Shown: one piece after another, positions 52,594 through 63,618 of the stretch | Position numbering within the stretch: position 1 is the first letter of the stretch | How the letters are laid out: every line of letters starts with the position of its first letter | Source: Pseudomonas sp. Ant30-3 | GTDB lineage: Bacteria > Pseudomonadota > Gammaproteobacteria > Pseudomonadales > Pseudomonadaceae | NCBI RefSeq assembly: GCF_000690905.1 | Contig: NZ_JMCL01000034.1 | Span: 1 to 64,000 of the forward strand | Reading direction: 5' to 3' | DNA length: 64,000 bases | Translations under genes and position numbers: made by a program | Notes under the pieces: generated by a model | The model's database searches: none | What the model saw: the letters and a program-made list of their open reading frames with translations, nothing else | Told to the model about the DNA's origin: nothing

Positions 52594-54570
52594 ATGGCCG
52601 GGCTAATTCCCCAGAGCTTCATTGACGACCTTCTGAACCGCACCGACATCGTCGATGTGGTCAGCTCGCGCCTGCAAATGAAAAAAGCCGGCAAGAACTA
52701 CACCGCCTGCTGTCCGTTCCACAAAGAGAAAACTCCCTCCTTCAGCGTCAGCCCGGACAAGCAGTTCTATTATTGCTTTGGCTGCGGCGCTGGTGGTAAC
52801 GCCCTCGGCTTCATGATGGACCACGACAATCTGGACTTCATCCAGGCTGTCGAAGAACTGGCCAAAGCCGCCGGCATGGAAATCCCCCGCGAAGAAAGCG
52901 GCCGCCCACACAAACCGCGGCAGCCCACCGATTCGCCGCTGTACCCTTTGCTCACTGCCGCGGCCGAATTTTACCGGCAAGCGCTGAAATCCCATCCGTC
53001 ACGCAAAGCTGCCGTGGATTACCTGAAGGGCCGCGGCTTGACCGGCGAGATCGCCCGCGACTTCGGCCTCGGCTTCGCCCCGCCCGGCTGGGACAACCTG
53101 TTCAAGCATCTGAGCACCGACACCCTGCAGCAGAAAGCCATGGTCGATGCTGGCCTGTTGATCGAGAATGCCGAGACCGGCAAACGCTATGACCGCTTTC
53201 GCGATCGCGTGATGTTCCCGATCCGCGACAGCCGCGGGCGCATCATCGCGTTTGGCGGACGGGTACTGGGCGACGACAAACCGAAATACCTGAACTCACC
53301 GGAAACCCCGGTATTTCATAAAGGCCAGGAACTCTATGGCCTTTATGAGGCACGCAAGAACAATCGCAACCTCGACGAAATCATCGTCGTCGAAGGCTAC
53401 ATGGACGTAATCGCCCTGGCACAGCAGGGCCTGCGCAACGCCGTTGCGACATTGGGCACCGCCACCAGTGAAGAGCATTTGAAGCGACTGTTTCGCGTCG
53501 TGCCCAACGTGTTGTTTTGCTTTGATGGCGATCAGGCCGGCCGGAACGCTGCCTGGCGCGCGCTGGAAGCGACATTGCCCTGCCTGCAAGACGGGCGACG
53601 GGCGCGGTTTCTGTTTCTGCCCGAAGGCGAAGACCCGGATACCTTGGTCCGCTCCGAAGGCACTGACGCCTTCCGCGCCCGAATCAATCAGCACGCGCAG
53701 CCGCTGGCCGATTATTTCTTCCAGCAGCTGACCGAAGAATCGGACCCGCGCTCGCTCGAGGGCAAGGCCCACATGGCCACTCTCGCAGCACCGCTGATCG
53801 ACAAAGTCCCGGGTGCGAACCTGCGGATTCTGATGCGCCAGCGCCTGACGGAGATCACCGGCCTGAGTGGCGATGCCGTCAGCCAGCTGGTGCAAAGCGC
53901 GCCCCAGGACGCACCGCCCGCCTACGATCCGGGCATCGATTACGACGCCATGCCGGATTACAGCGACTACCATCAGCCGCAGGCGCAGGACATGTACGCG
54001 CCGCAGCAGGAGTGGACGCCGAAGAAACCCGGTGCCGGCGGCAAGAAATGGGACAAGAAACCCTGGGACAAGAACGCCAAGCGCGGCGATCGCGACCAGC
54101 CCCGCGCACCTCGTACGCCGATAGCCGTGGAAGCCCCGACGCTGATCGCGTTGCGCACACTGATTCATCATCCCGACCTGGCTGGCAGAGTAGAAACCGC
54201 CAACCATTTCGCCAATGAAAGCAACACTTACGCTCAGTTACTGGTCGCCCTGATCGAGGCCGTGCAAAAAAATCCTAAGCTAAACTCAATTCAGCTGATG
54301 GCCCGGTGGCACGGGACCGAACAGGGACGTTTGCTGCGGGCTTTGGCGGAAAAGGAATGGCTGATTGATGGCGACAACCTTGAACAACAGTTTTTAGACA
54401 CCATTACTAGGTTATCCGCGGCTCAACACACAGACAGCCTGGAAGCATTAATCAGAAAAGCCAGGCAGCCTGGATTGACTGCAGAGGAAGCAAATCAGAT
54501 CGCAAATCAGATGCGCGACCTATTAAAACGCAATATGGCTGTATCAAACCCGACCTCAACTGGCGCGTGA
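52594..54570 (+). CDS. dnaG: DNA primase
   Basis: Makes RNA primers at the replication fork. The N-terminal CHC2 zinc ribbon uses C40, H43, C61 and C64 (ACCPFHKEK and YYCFGCGAGG). The TOPRIM core has VEGYMDVIAL and FDGDQAGRNAA. A polar linker of about 70 residues (roughly 445-515), rich in Tyr/Pro then Lys/Asp/Gly, precedes the C-terminal DnaB-binding domain. Total length 658, longer than the E. coli enzyme mainly through this linker. rpoD follows after 67 bases. Confidence 0.97.
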   Translation: MAGLIPQSFIDDLLNRTDIVDVVSSRLQMKKAGKNYTACCPFHKEKTPSFSVSPDKQFYYCFGCGAGGNALGFMMDHDNLDFIQAVEELAKAAGMEIPREESGRPHKPRQPTDSPLYPLLTAAAEFYRQALKSHPSRKAAVDYLKGRGLTGEIARDFGLGFAPPGWDNLFKHLSTDTLQQKAMVDAGLLIENAETGKRYDRFRDRVMFPIRDSRGRIIAFGGRVLGDDKPKYLNSPETPVFHKGQELYGLYEARKNNRNLDEIIVVEGYMDVIALAQQGLRNAVATLGTATSEEHLKRLFRVVPNVLFCFDGDQAGRNAAWRALEATLPCLQDGRRARFLFLPEGEDPDTLVRSEGTDAFRARINQHAQPLADYFFQQLTEESDPRSLEGKAHMATLAAPLIDKVPGANLRILMRQRLTEITGLSGDAVSQLVQSAPQDAPPAYDPGIDYDAMPDYSDYHQPQAQDMYAPQQEWTPKKPGAGGKKWDKKPWDKNAKRGDRDQPRAPRTPIAVEAPTLIALRTLIHHPDLAGRVETANHFANESNTYAQLLVALIEAVQKNPKLNSIQLMARWHGTEQGRLLRALAEKEWLIDGDNLEQQFLDTITRLSAAQHTDSLEALIRKARQPGLTAEEANQIANQMRDLLKRNMAVSNPTSTGA

Positions 54571-54590
54571 GGTCATAGCTCAGGTATAAT
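54561..54590 (+). promoter_or_regulatory. Candidate rpoD-proximal promoter
   Basis: A perfect TATAAT (54585-54590) lies 48 bases before the rpoD ATG. The best -35 is TGGCGC (54561-54566) with an 18-base spacer, a poor match that overlaps the end of dnaG. Confidence 0.45.
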
Positions 54591-54637
54591 CCTCGGCTTG
54601 TTTTTTGCCCGCCAAGACCTTCAGTGGATAGGGTGTT

Positions 54638-56482
<1,845 letters not shown>

Positions 56483-56484
56483 TC

Positions 56485-56520
56485 AAAAAACCCCCGGCCC
56501 AAACCGGGGGTTTTGCTTTT
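56485..56520 (+). terminator. Rho-independent terminator of rpoD
   Basis: AAAACCCCCGG-CCCAAA-CCGGGGGTTTT is an 11-bp stem followed by more T residues, starting right after the rpoD stop. Confidence 0.93.
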
Positions 56521-56604
56521 CAAAGATTAAATGCCCCCCGCTCCACCCCCTCCTGATTGCCCGTCTACACTCGAAGCATTCCCCCGCGCCGTAACGAGAC
56601 CGTT

Positions 56605-59600
56605 ATGCCCAGAGTGCCGACCGTGCTTGTTTTGCTGTCGATGATGACCTGGACCGCAACGGCTGACGCACTGACCCTGACGGACGAAGAACGTCGCTGG
56701 CTGGCAGCTCACCCGGATTTGCGACTGGGTGTTGACGCATCCTGGCCACCTTTCGAATTTCGCGATGAACAGGGTCTTTACCAAGGCCTCGCGGCGGATT
56801 ACATCAACCAGATTCGTCAGCGCTTGGCTGTCAAGCTCACACCTATCGAGCCGGTTAGCTGGACTGTCGTGTTGCAACAGGCCAAAGAGGGCAAAATAGA
56901 CCTGTTGCCCGGCGTCATGTCGACGCCCGAACGCCAGAGTTTCTTGTCGTTTACCCGGCCTTATCTGGATTTTCCGATCGTCATTCTTGCCCACGTTGGC
57001 GGTCCGCAGCCGCGCAAACTGGAGGATCTGTACGGTCTGAAAATTGCCGTTGTTAACAATTACGCGCCCCACGAACTGCTACGAACGCATCACCCCGACT
57101 TGAACCTGGTGGCTATGCCCAACGTCAGCTCGGCTTTGCAGGCACTGGCCACGGACGAAGTGGACGCAGTGGTCGGCGATCTCGCCTCCAGCGTCTGGAG
57201 TCTGCGCCAGCTAAAGCTCGACGGGTTGTACGTCAGCGGCGAAACACCGTATCGCTATCAACTGGCAATGGGTGTCCCTCGGAAGAACAAGATACTGGTC
57301 GGCATTCTGGACAAAGTGCTGGCAGACATGACACCCGCTGAAATTAGCGCCATTCAGGAACACTGGGTTGGTAACGTACTTGATCATCGGAGGTTCTGGT
57401 CGGACTTGCTTGTCTACGGAGTACCGGGGCTGCTCATACTGATCACGATGCTGGCAGTAGTTATTCGTATCAACCGCCGGTTGTCCTCGGAAATCGCTCG
57501 GCGCGTGGATCTGGAGCAAGAACTTCGCAGCAGCGAATATCACTATCGCGGATTGGTAGAGAGTCTTTCCGCGATTGCCTGGGAAGCGCGAATCACCGAC
57601 TTCACCTACAGCTATGTGTCGCCGCACGCAGAACAACTGCTGGGCTACCCGCTGTCTCACTGGCTGATTCCAGGCTTCTGGCGCAACATCATTCACCCTG
57701 CTGACCTTACCCGCGCGCAGAGTTTCTGTGATCGCGAGGTACTGGCCGGTCGCGACCATTCGCTCGATTACCGGGTGATCACTGCGGATGGCCGTTGCCT
57801 GTGGGTGCGTGACATCGTCAGCCTGATCGAGCATGGGCATGAACCGGTGATGCGCGGGCTGATGATCGACATCAGCGAAGCCAAACGCACGGAAGAGGCA
57901 TTGCGGCTATCCGAGCAGAAATTTGCCTCGGTCTTCCAGCAGTGCCCGGACATCCTGGTGATTGCGCGACTCTGCGACGGTTGCCTGATGGAGGTCAACG
58001 AAGCGTTCGAAGAGCAGATCGGCCTCAGTGCCGAGATAGTCGTCGGCCACACCGCCACCGATCTCAATATCTGGGGCGTACCCGGCGTCGGGCCGGGCCT
58101 GCTTCAACGCTTGCAGGCCGGCAGTATTCGCAATCTGGAGATGCCCTTTCGCCGCAACAACGGCCAGTTGTTCACCGGCCTGATCTCCGCCGAACCGTTC
58201 GACCTCGACACGACGCCTGCCCTGGTCGTGGTGGTGCGAGACATCAGCCAGCTCAAGGAAACCCAGCAGCAACTGCAAACCTCCGAGGAAAAATTCGCCA
58301 AGGCTTTCCACGCCTCGCCCGACGGTTTGCTGCTGTCACGGCAGAGCGACGGTTTACTGCTGGAAGTGAATGAAGGGTTCAGCCGCCTCACCGGCTTCAA
58401 CAGCGCCATGTCGGTGGATCGCTCGGCGCTGGAACTGGGAATCTGGGTCAACCTCAACGAACGCAAGCAGATGCTCGACCTGCTGCATCGGGACGGCTTC
58501 GTTCGCGACTTCACCTGCCACATTCGCCGCAGCGACGGGCAGATTCGTCTCTGCGAGGTATCCAGTCGTCCGCTGCCGATTGGCGACGACGACTGCATGC
58601 TGACCATCGCACGGGACATCACCGAACGACACTTGATGCAGGAAAAACTGCAACAAGCCGCGACCGTATTCGAGAGCACTGCCGAGGGCGTTCTGATCAC
58701 CGATACTCAGCAGCACATCAGCGCGGTCAACCGTGCCTTCACGGAGATCACAGGCTACAGCGAATGCGAGGCGCTTGGGCACACGCCCCGCCTGCTCGCT
58801 TCAGGTTTGCATGACAGTGCTTTCTACGCAGCCATGTGGCATCAGCTGACGGCCGAAGGTCACTGGCAGGGTGAAATTTCCAACCGGCGCAAGAACGGCG
58901 AACTCTATCCGAGCTGGCTGACCATCAGCGCGGTGCGCAATCGAGACAAATTCATTACCCATTTTGTCGCGGTGTTTGCAGACATTTCCAGCCTCAAGCA
59001 CGCGCAGGCCAAACTCGATTACCAGGCGCATCACGACCCGCTGACGGGGCTGCCAAACCGCACCCTGTTCGAGAGCCGACTGCAGACCGCTCTGACCCAT
59101 CAGCAGGAAAACGGTGGCCAAGGCGCGGTGCTGTTCCTCGACCTGGATCGCTTCAAACACATCAACGATAGCCTCGGCCATCCGGTCGGCGATCTGCTGC
59201 TCAAAGGCATCGCGGTGCGCCTGAAGGACCAGTTGCGCGATATCGATACAGTCGCGCGATTGGGCGGCGATGAGTTCATCATTCTGCTGCCCGGCTTGCA
59301 GCAACCCAGCGATGCTGACCACATCGCGACCAAATTGCTCAATTGCTTCTGCGCGCCCTTCCAGGCCGGCGAACATGAGTTTTTCATCAGCGCCAGCATC
59401 GGCTCCAGCCTGTACCCCAAGGACGGCTGTGATGTCGCCACGCTGGTCAAGAACGCTGACGCGGCGATGTATCGCTCCAAAGCCAAAGGTCGCAACCGTG
59501 TCGAGAGCTACACGCGCGATCTCACGGCCCAGGCCAGCGAACGCGTGGCGCTGGAACATGAACTGCGACGGGCCATCGAGCGCAATGAATTGCTGTTGCA

Positions 59601-60351
59601 CTATCAGCCAAAAATAAGCCTGGCCGACCACCGTCTGGTGGGTGCAGAGGCCTTGGTCCGCTGGCGGCATCCGACCCTCGGTGATGTACCGCCCGAGCAC
59701 TTCATCCACCTGGCCGAAGAAAACGGCATGATTCTGCAGATCGGCGACTGGGTTCTCGAGACCGCTTGCCGGCAGATGTTCGAATGGAATTTACGCTACG
59801 AAAGCCTTGGGCCGCTGTCGGTCAACCTCGCCGGCGCGCAATTACGTCAGCCGAACCTGCTGGGGCGAATCGAACAACTGCTCAAGGACAACGGCCTTCA
59901 ACCTGATTTGTTGCAACTGGAAATTACGGAAAACTTCATCATGAGCCAGGCCGAGGAAGCGCTGGCGGTGCTGCATCAGCTCAAACACCTCGGCGTGCAA
60001 CTGGCGATCGACGACTTCGGCACAGGGTATTCGTCCCTGAGTTATCTCAAACGACTGCCGCTGGACATCCTCAAGATCGATCAGTCTTTCGTCCGCGGGT
60101 TGCCGGACGATCCCCACGATGCGGCGATCGTTCGCGCGATTATTGCGCTGGGCCGAAGCATGCAATTCACGGTGATCGCCGAGGGCGTCGAGACCCAGGC
60201 GCAGCAACAATTCCTCGCGGCACAGGGCTGTGAACAGATTCAGGGCTACATCGTCAGCGTGCCCTTGCCCGCCGAAGAATTCGCTGCGACGTTTCTTCGT
60301 ACAAAGGTAATGGATTTTTCGGATAGCACAGCCGAGAAACCGTCGCTATAA
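56605..60351 (+). CDS. rmcA: Redox/amino-acid-sensing c-di-GMP enzyme RmcA (PAS-GGDEF-EAL)
   Basis: Membrane c-di-GMP enzyme of 1248 residues. Domains in order: signal segment, periplasmic SBP_bac_3 domain (about 35-260), one helix (about 269-291), four PAS domains (about 320-805), GGDEF (motif near 887, VARLGGDEF) and EAL (E1015 in GAEALVRW). An inhibitory-site RxxD (RDID) lies five residues before GGDEF. EAL residues DDFGTGYSS, KIDQSFV and EGVET are intact, so hydrolysis is likely. Homologue and position match P. aeruginosa RmcA, which represses biofilm formation in response to phenazine redox state. Start MPRVPTVLV at 56605. Confidence 0.92.
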   Translation: MPRVPTVLVLLSMMTWTATADALTLTDEERRWLAAHPDLRLGVDASWPPFEFRDEQGLYQGLAADYINQIRQRLAVKLTPIEPVSWTVVLQQAKEGKIDLLPGVMSTPERQSFLSFTRPYLDFPIVILAHVGGPQPRKLEDLYGLKIAVVNNYAPHELLRTHHPDLNLVAMPNVSSALQALATDEVDAVVGDLASSVWSLRQLKLDGLYVSGETPYRYQLAMGVPRKNKILVGILDKVLADMTPAEISAIQEHWVGNVLDHRRFWSDLLVYGVPGLLILITMLAVVIRINRRLSSEIARRVDLEQELRSSEYHYRGLVESLSAIAWEARITDFTYSYVSPHAEQLLGYPLSHWLIPGFWRNIIHPADLTRAQSFCDREVLAGRDHSLDYRVITADGRCLWVRDIVSLIEHGHEPVMRGLMIDISEAKRTEEALRLSEQKFASVFQQCPDILVIARLCDGCLMEVNEAFEEQIGLSAEIVVGHTATDLNIWGVPGVGPGLLQRLQAGSIRNLEMPFRRNNGQLFTGLISAEPFDLDTTPALVVVVRDISQLKETQQQLQTSEEKFAKAFHASPDGLLLSRQSDGLLLEVNEGFSRLTGFNSAMSVDRSALELGIWVNLNERKQMLDLLHRDGFVRDFTCHIRRSDGQIRLCEVSSRPLPIGDDDCMLTIARDITERHLMQEKLQQAATVFESTAEGVLITDTQQHISAVNRAFTEITGYSECEALGHTPRLLASGLHDSAFYAAMWHQLTAEGHWQGEISNRRKNGELYPSWLTISAVRNRDKFITHFVAVFADISSLKHAQAKLDYQAHHDPLTGLPNRTLFESRLQTALTHQQENGGQGAVLFLDLDRFKHINDSLGHPVGDLLLKGIAVRLKDQLRDIDTVARLGGDEFIILLPGLQQPSDADHIATKLLNCFCAPFQAGEHEFFISASIGSSLYPKDGCDVATLVKNADAAMYRSKAKGRNRVESYTRDLTAQASERVALEHELRRAIERNELLLHYQPKISLADHRLVGAEALVRWRHPTLGDVPPEHFIHLAEENGMILQIGDWVLETACRQMFEWNLRYESLGPLSVNLAGAQLRQPNLLGRIEQLLKDNGLQPDLLQLEITENFIMSQAEEALAVLHQLKHLGVQLAIDDFGTGYSSLSYLKRLPLDILKIDQSFVRGLPDDPHDAAIVRAIIALGRSMQFTVIAEGVETQAQQQFLAAQGCEQIQGYIVSVPLPAEEFAATFLRTKVMDFSDSTAEKPSL

Positions 60352-60352
60352 T
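60347..60352 (+). promoter_or_regulatory. -10 box of the tRNA-Ile2 promoter overlapping the rmcA stop
   Basis: A perfect TATAAT covers the rmcA stop codon (CTA TAA T), 14 bases before the tRNA. No clear -35 stands 16-18 bases upstream (TAGCAC is the nearest). Confidence 0.55.
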
Positions 60353-60366
60353 CCGCGGCCTACTGA

Positions 60367-60443
60367 GGGCCTATAGCTCAGTTGGTTAGAGCAGAGGACT
60401 CATAATCCTTTGGTCCACGGTTCGAGTCCGTGTGGGCCCACCA
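60367..60443 (+). tRNA. tRNA-Ile2 (CAU anticodon)
   Basis: A complete 77-base cloverleaf with encoded CCA. Acceptor GGGCCTA pairs with TGGGCCC (one G-T pair), the D arm is GCTC...GAGC, the anticodon loop is CTCATAA, and the T loop is GGTTCGAGTCC. A CAU anticodon with the GACTCATAATC arm is typical of the isoleucine tRNA whose C34 becomes lysidine through TilS, reading AUA. Automatic tools often label it tRNA-Met. Confidence 0.93.
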
Positions 60444-60448
60444 AACAA

Positions 60449-60477
60449 GAAAGCCGCGCTAGATGCGCGGCTTTTTC
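60449..60477 (+). terminator. Terminator after tRNA-Ile2
   Basis: AAGCCGCGC-TAGAT-GCGCGGCTT, then TTT, begins eight bases after the tRNA. A-rich on the left and T-rich on the right, it could also serve the antitoxin gene from the other side. Confidence 0.9.
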
Positions 60478-60505
60478 GTGTCTGAAGATTGCTTCAGCCA
60501 AGCGC

Positions 60506-60814
60506 TCAGTTCGCGAAATTCTCGATCCTGACCTGCCCTTCGGGAAAGGTGGCAATGATCTCCAGTTCACCGCCCATAGCGCGGATGTAGTTTCGCAACG
60601 TGCTGATATACATGTCCGTGCGCCGCTCCATTCTGGAGATGGCTGCCTGGTTGACGTGCAACGTCTTCGCCAGCGTTTCCTGGCTCAACTCCTGCGCCTT
60701 ACGCAGCTCATGCAGAGGCATTTCCGTCAAATGCTGCTGCAGTAACTGCCCTGCCTCGGCGCGAGACTCTGGAGTCATACGAGATTGAAGCTCTGCAAAT
60801 TTTTTAGCCATCAT
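60506..60814 (-). CDS. XRE-family antitoxin
   Basis: 102-residue helix-turn-helix protein with the Cro/C1 pattern LRKAQELSQETLAKTLHVNQ and AAISRMERRTDMYISTLRNY. Such proteins are antitoxins and repressors for HigB/RelE-type toxins (type II). Two adjacent ATG codons (60814, 60811) could start it. They overlap the end of the damaged toxin gene by 8-11 bases, the normal toxin-first arrangement of this family. The antitoxin reads intact. Confidence 0.87.
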   Translation of the reverse strand: MMAKKFAELQSRMTPESRAEAGQLLQQHLTEMPLHELRKAQELSQETLAKTLHVNQAAISRMERRTDMYISTLRNYIRAMGGELEIIATFPEGQVRIENFAN

Positions 60815-61020
60815 TACGGCCCTCTTTAAGCAATAAAGCTAAATGCTCGTCATACAATTCTTCCGCAATCGGGACCTGTATCGCTGCTATGCGGATATCC
60901 CAGTCCCGGTCCGAACATTCCCAGCAAATCGACGCTGGCCGATACGGAGGCCTGCTCCTTCGCACTTAATGTCGTCCACCAATGACCAAATTCGTCCGTG
61001 TATTCGATCTCCCAGCTCAT
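60804..61020 (-). pseudogene. HigB/RelE-type toxin gene with internal deletion
   Basis: The 5' part encodes MSWEIEYTDEFGHWWTTLSA and LLGMFGPGLGYPHSSD, the usual N-terminal third of phage-derived HigB/Gp49-family toxins. The 3' part, in another frame, encodes QVPIAEELYDEHLALLLKEG, the usual C-terminus. The middle with the RNase core (commonly MKELRV...GGDKTG) is gone, about 40-50 codons. The surviving N-terminal frame ends at a stop after GRIV. The product should be inactive. Confidence 0.82.
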
Positions 61021-61293
61021 GCAATATGCCACCCAAGGAATATGATCTCAAGGGAATACTCTAGGACATCAGAACCGAGCGTACACCTTGTTCCTTCGAT
61101 GAAAATGTTAGCGTCAATTTCTGATTGGGCATTTGACCCATCTAACAACGAAGCCGGGTAGCATTCATTGGAGCCAACACATAATGGGTACAACGTTGGG
61201 CGGAGCAACGACGCCTAACCGCAAAATTCAGGTGTCATCGTTTTGAAATAACATGATGCCAATTTGATGCCACCCTGAAAAATTAGAAGCCGC
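61021..61293. other. AT-richer gap without recognised gene
   Basis: About 270 bases between the toxin remnant and the GGDEF-EAL gene. A pair of TGATGCCA copies (61254, 61266) stands just before it. No coding sequence, RNA or repeat family is recognisable. Confidence 0.5.
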
Positions 61294-63618
61294 GTGATCC
61301 GTCGATCGTTCTCCTCACTAAGCTTCCTGCAATCACTGCTCATGACTCTGTGCGCGGCGACACTGATATTTCTCTGGACGTTGTACTTCCAGCAGAAAGC
61401 CGCCTCCGCCAACGAAGCCCTCTCCGCAAAATCCGCAGAACATCTCAACCTGGCCACCATTGCGGCGGAAAATCTTCGTCAACTAGTCGACCGCGCCCAA
61501 GCGATCGGCAGAGTGACGCGCACCGACATTGAAGATCTGGGTCAACGTCGCGACGGGTTGGTAAGAATGCTTGCTGAAGACCCTGTGCTCAAACGCATGA
61601 GCATCTACGACAGCGAGGGTATGTTGATTTCGGCGAGCCATTCAGATGAATCCCGGCAGCTGCCGGCAGGGTGGCTAATCCAACTGAAACGGCATGCCGA
61701 GTCCTACGGTTTCAAAGCTGTGCTCCCGGTATCCCCACAGCCGCGCAATAAAACCCTGGTTCCAAACTGGCGCATTCCATTCCTGCTTCCGCTAATCAAC
61801 TCATCCACAGGGAAGATGAACAGCATTCTTGTCGTGCAGCTGGACGTGGGATATCTCGCAGCACTTTTTGAACATATCGATCTGGGACAAAGCGGCATCC
61901 TGCGCTTGCTCGACAGCGAAGGTCAGGAACGCCTACGCATTAATAGCAGTGGCGTTGTTGCCTCTGGACTTCAGATGAGACCTGATCCGCCGCTCAGCGG
62001 AGATATAACTGGCAAGCTCACACAATTTGCGGGCGATACCACGTACCAAAGCATGTATCGGCGGGTTCCTCAAAGAGGATTTAGCGTGGTGGTCAGCCAA
62101 GCGGAAGAGGAAATTCTTGCGGCCTCCAAGCTCACCTATCGACGACAGCTGTGGCTGAACCTGTGCATGACACTTCTGCTTTTGGGCAGCTTGTTTTGGA
62201 CGCTGCGAGTGCTGGGAAAACGCCAGGAAGCGTTTAATGCATTAGAGGAGGCTCAGCGCTTTAATCAGCAGCTAATCGAAAAACTGGAGGAAGAACATCG
62301 GCGAAGTAGTCACGCTGCCGCTACGGACCATTTGAGTGGGCTTCACAATCGCCGGCAATTTCTAGAGGTCGCGAATAGCACACTCACCCGCCAGCGCGCC
62401 AATCGCCGGCTTGCGGCCATTCTATTCATCGACATGGATCGTTTTAAATCGATCAATGACTCCTTGGGCCACAAAGTTGGTGACTTGCTGTTGCAGGCTG
62501 TTGCCGGTCGCATAAGTCGGATGCTGGAGCCCGATGATGAAGCAGCCCGGTTTGGCGGCGACGAATTTGTCGTCCTGCTTGCAGGAGAACGCAGTGAAGA
62601 ACAGATCGATATCTGGACCAAGGGTCTGGTGGCGAAGTTGTCAGCGATCTATTCACTTAACGAACATGAGTTGACCACTAGCCCTAGCGTCGGCGTCAGC
62701 ATTTGTCCTCGTGATGGGCAGGAGATCGATGGTTTGATTCGCTGTGCTGATGCGGCGATGTACTCCGCCAAACGTGCTGGCCGTGGGCAGTATCGCTTTT
62801 TCGACCCGTCACTCAATGTAGCGGACGTAGAAGAATTCAGTTTGGAGCAGGCGTTCAGCGCGGCACTGAATGAGCGACAGTTTATCCTTCACTACCAGCC
62901 AAAAATTCGTTTGGACTCATTGCTCGTTGTTGGGTACGAAGCGCTAGTCAGGTGGGAGCATCCTGAGTTCGGACTGCTCTATCCAGACCGCTTCATTTCG
63001 TTGGCAGAGCGCAGCGGATTTATTGTCGAACTCGGCTGGGAGGTGTTGCGCCTGGCATGCGAAAACCTGGCGTTTTGGCAGTCGCAAGGACGACAGGTTC
63101 GAATAGCCATCAATGTGTCTGCCATACAACTGCGGCAGTCGGATTTCAGTACTCGGGTGCTCGACGAGTTGTCGCGCTTCGACATTCAGCCGGGCTGTCT
63201 GGAACTGGAAATCACAGAGACCACGCTATTGGATGTCGAAGGCCAGGCCATCGAACACCTTCATCGCCTGCGTCGCGCAGGCATGAACGTGAGTCTTGAT
63301 GACTTTGGAAAGGGTTACGCAGGCTTTGCCCACCTGCAATCGCTTCCCCTCACCACATTAAAGATCGATCGTTCGCTGATTGCTCCACTGTCCAACAGCC
63401 CCGATGACAGTCCTATCGTGACCTCGACCATCATCCTGGCCAAACGCTTGGGTCTTGAAGTTGTGGCCGAAGGTGTGGAGACCCGGCAGCAAGTCGTATG
63501 TCTAAAGCTCGCGGGCTGTGATATCGCCCAGGGTTATCACTTCAGCCGTCCCCTTTCCGTGCAACAACTCAACGAATACGCCCCCTTTATGAATTTGGTG
63601 GAAAACACATGCGTGTAA
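61294..63618 (+). CDS. Membrane GGDEF-EAL c-di-GMP protein
   Basis: 774 residues. A helix at about 13-32, a periplasmic sensory region (about 35-280, Cache/CHASE-like by pattern, not firmly assigned), a second helix at about 286-305, a short coiled coil, then GGDEF (ARFGGDEF, near 419) and EAL (YEALVRW, near 548). The RxxD inhibitory site is absent (EPDD instead). EAL residues are mostly conserved, but loop 6 reads DDFGKGYAG where DDFGTGYS is usual. GTG at 61294 is the start taken; ATG at 61342 is possible. It overlaps the next gene by ten bases. Confidence 0.88.
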   Translation: MIRRSFSSLSFLQSLLMTLCAATLIFLWTLYFQQKAASANEALSAKSAEHLNLATIAAENLRQLVDRAQAIGRVTRTDIEDLGQRRDGLVRMLAEDPVLKRMSIYDSEGMLISASHSDESRQLPAGWLIQLKRHAESYGFKAVLPVSPQPRNKTLVPNWRIPFLLPLINSSTGKMNSILVVQLDVGYLAALFEHIDLGQSGILRLLDSEGQERLRINSSGVVASGLQMRPDPPLSGDITGKLTQFAGDTTYQSMYRRVPQRGFSVVVSQAEEEILAASKLTYRRQLWLNLCMTLLLLGSLFWTLRVLGKRQEAFNALEEAQRFNQQLIEKLEEEHRRSSHAAATDHLSGLHNRRQFLEVANSTLTRQRANRRLAAILFIDMDRFKSINDSLGHKVGDLLLQAVAGRISRMLEPDDEAARFGGDEFVVLLAGERSEEQIDIWTKGLVAKLSAIYSLNEHELTTSPSVGVSICPRDGQEIDGLIRCADAAMYSAKRAGRGQYRFFDPSLNVADVEEFSLEQAFSAALNERQFILHYQPKIRLDSLLVVGYEALVRWEHPEFGLLYPDRFISLAERSGFIVELGWEVLRLACENLAFWQSQGRQVRIAINVSAIQLRQSDFSTRVLDELSRFDIQPGCLELEITETTLLDVEGQAIEHLHRLRRAGMNVSLDDFGKGYAGFAHLQSLPLTTLKIDRSLIAPLSNSPDDSPIVTSTIILAKRLGLEVVAEGVETRQQVVCLKLAGCDIAQGYHFSRPLSVQQLNEYAPFMNLVENTCV

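Noticed and set aside
60367-60443. Reading the CAU tRNA as elongator or initiator tRNA-Met
   Set aside because: The anticodon arm GACTCATAATC and acceptor stem fit tRNA-Ile2; initiator-specific features (unpaired first base, three G-C pairs in the anticodon stem) are absent.
61017-61208. 63-codon minus-strand frame upstream of the toxin remnant
   Set aside because: No family similarity or ribosome site; it overlaps the toxin start and looks like intergenic noise.
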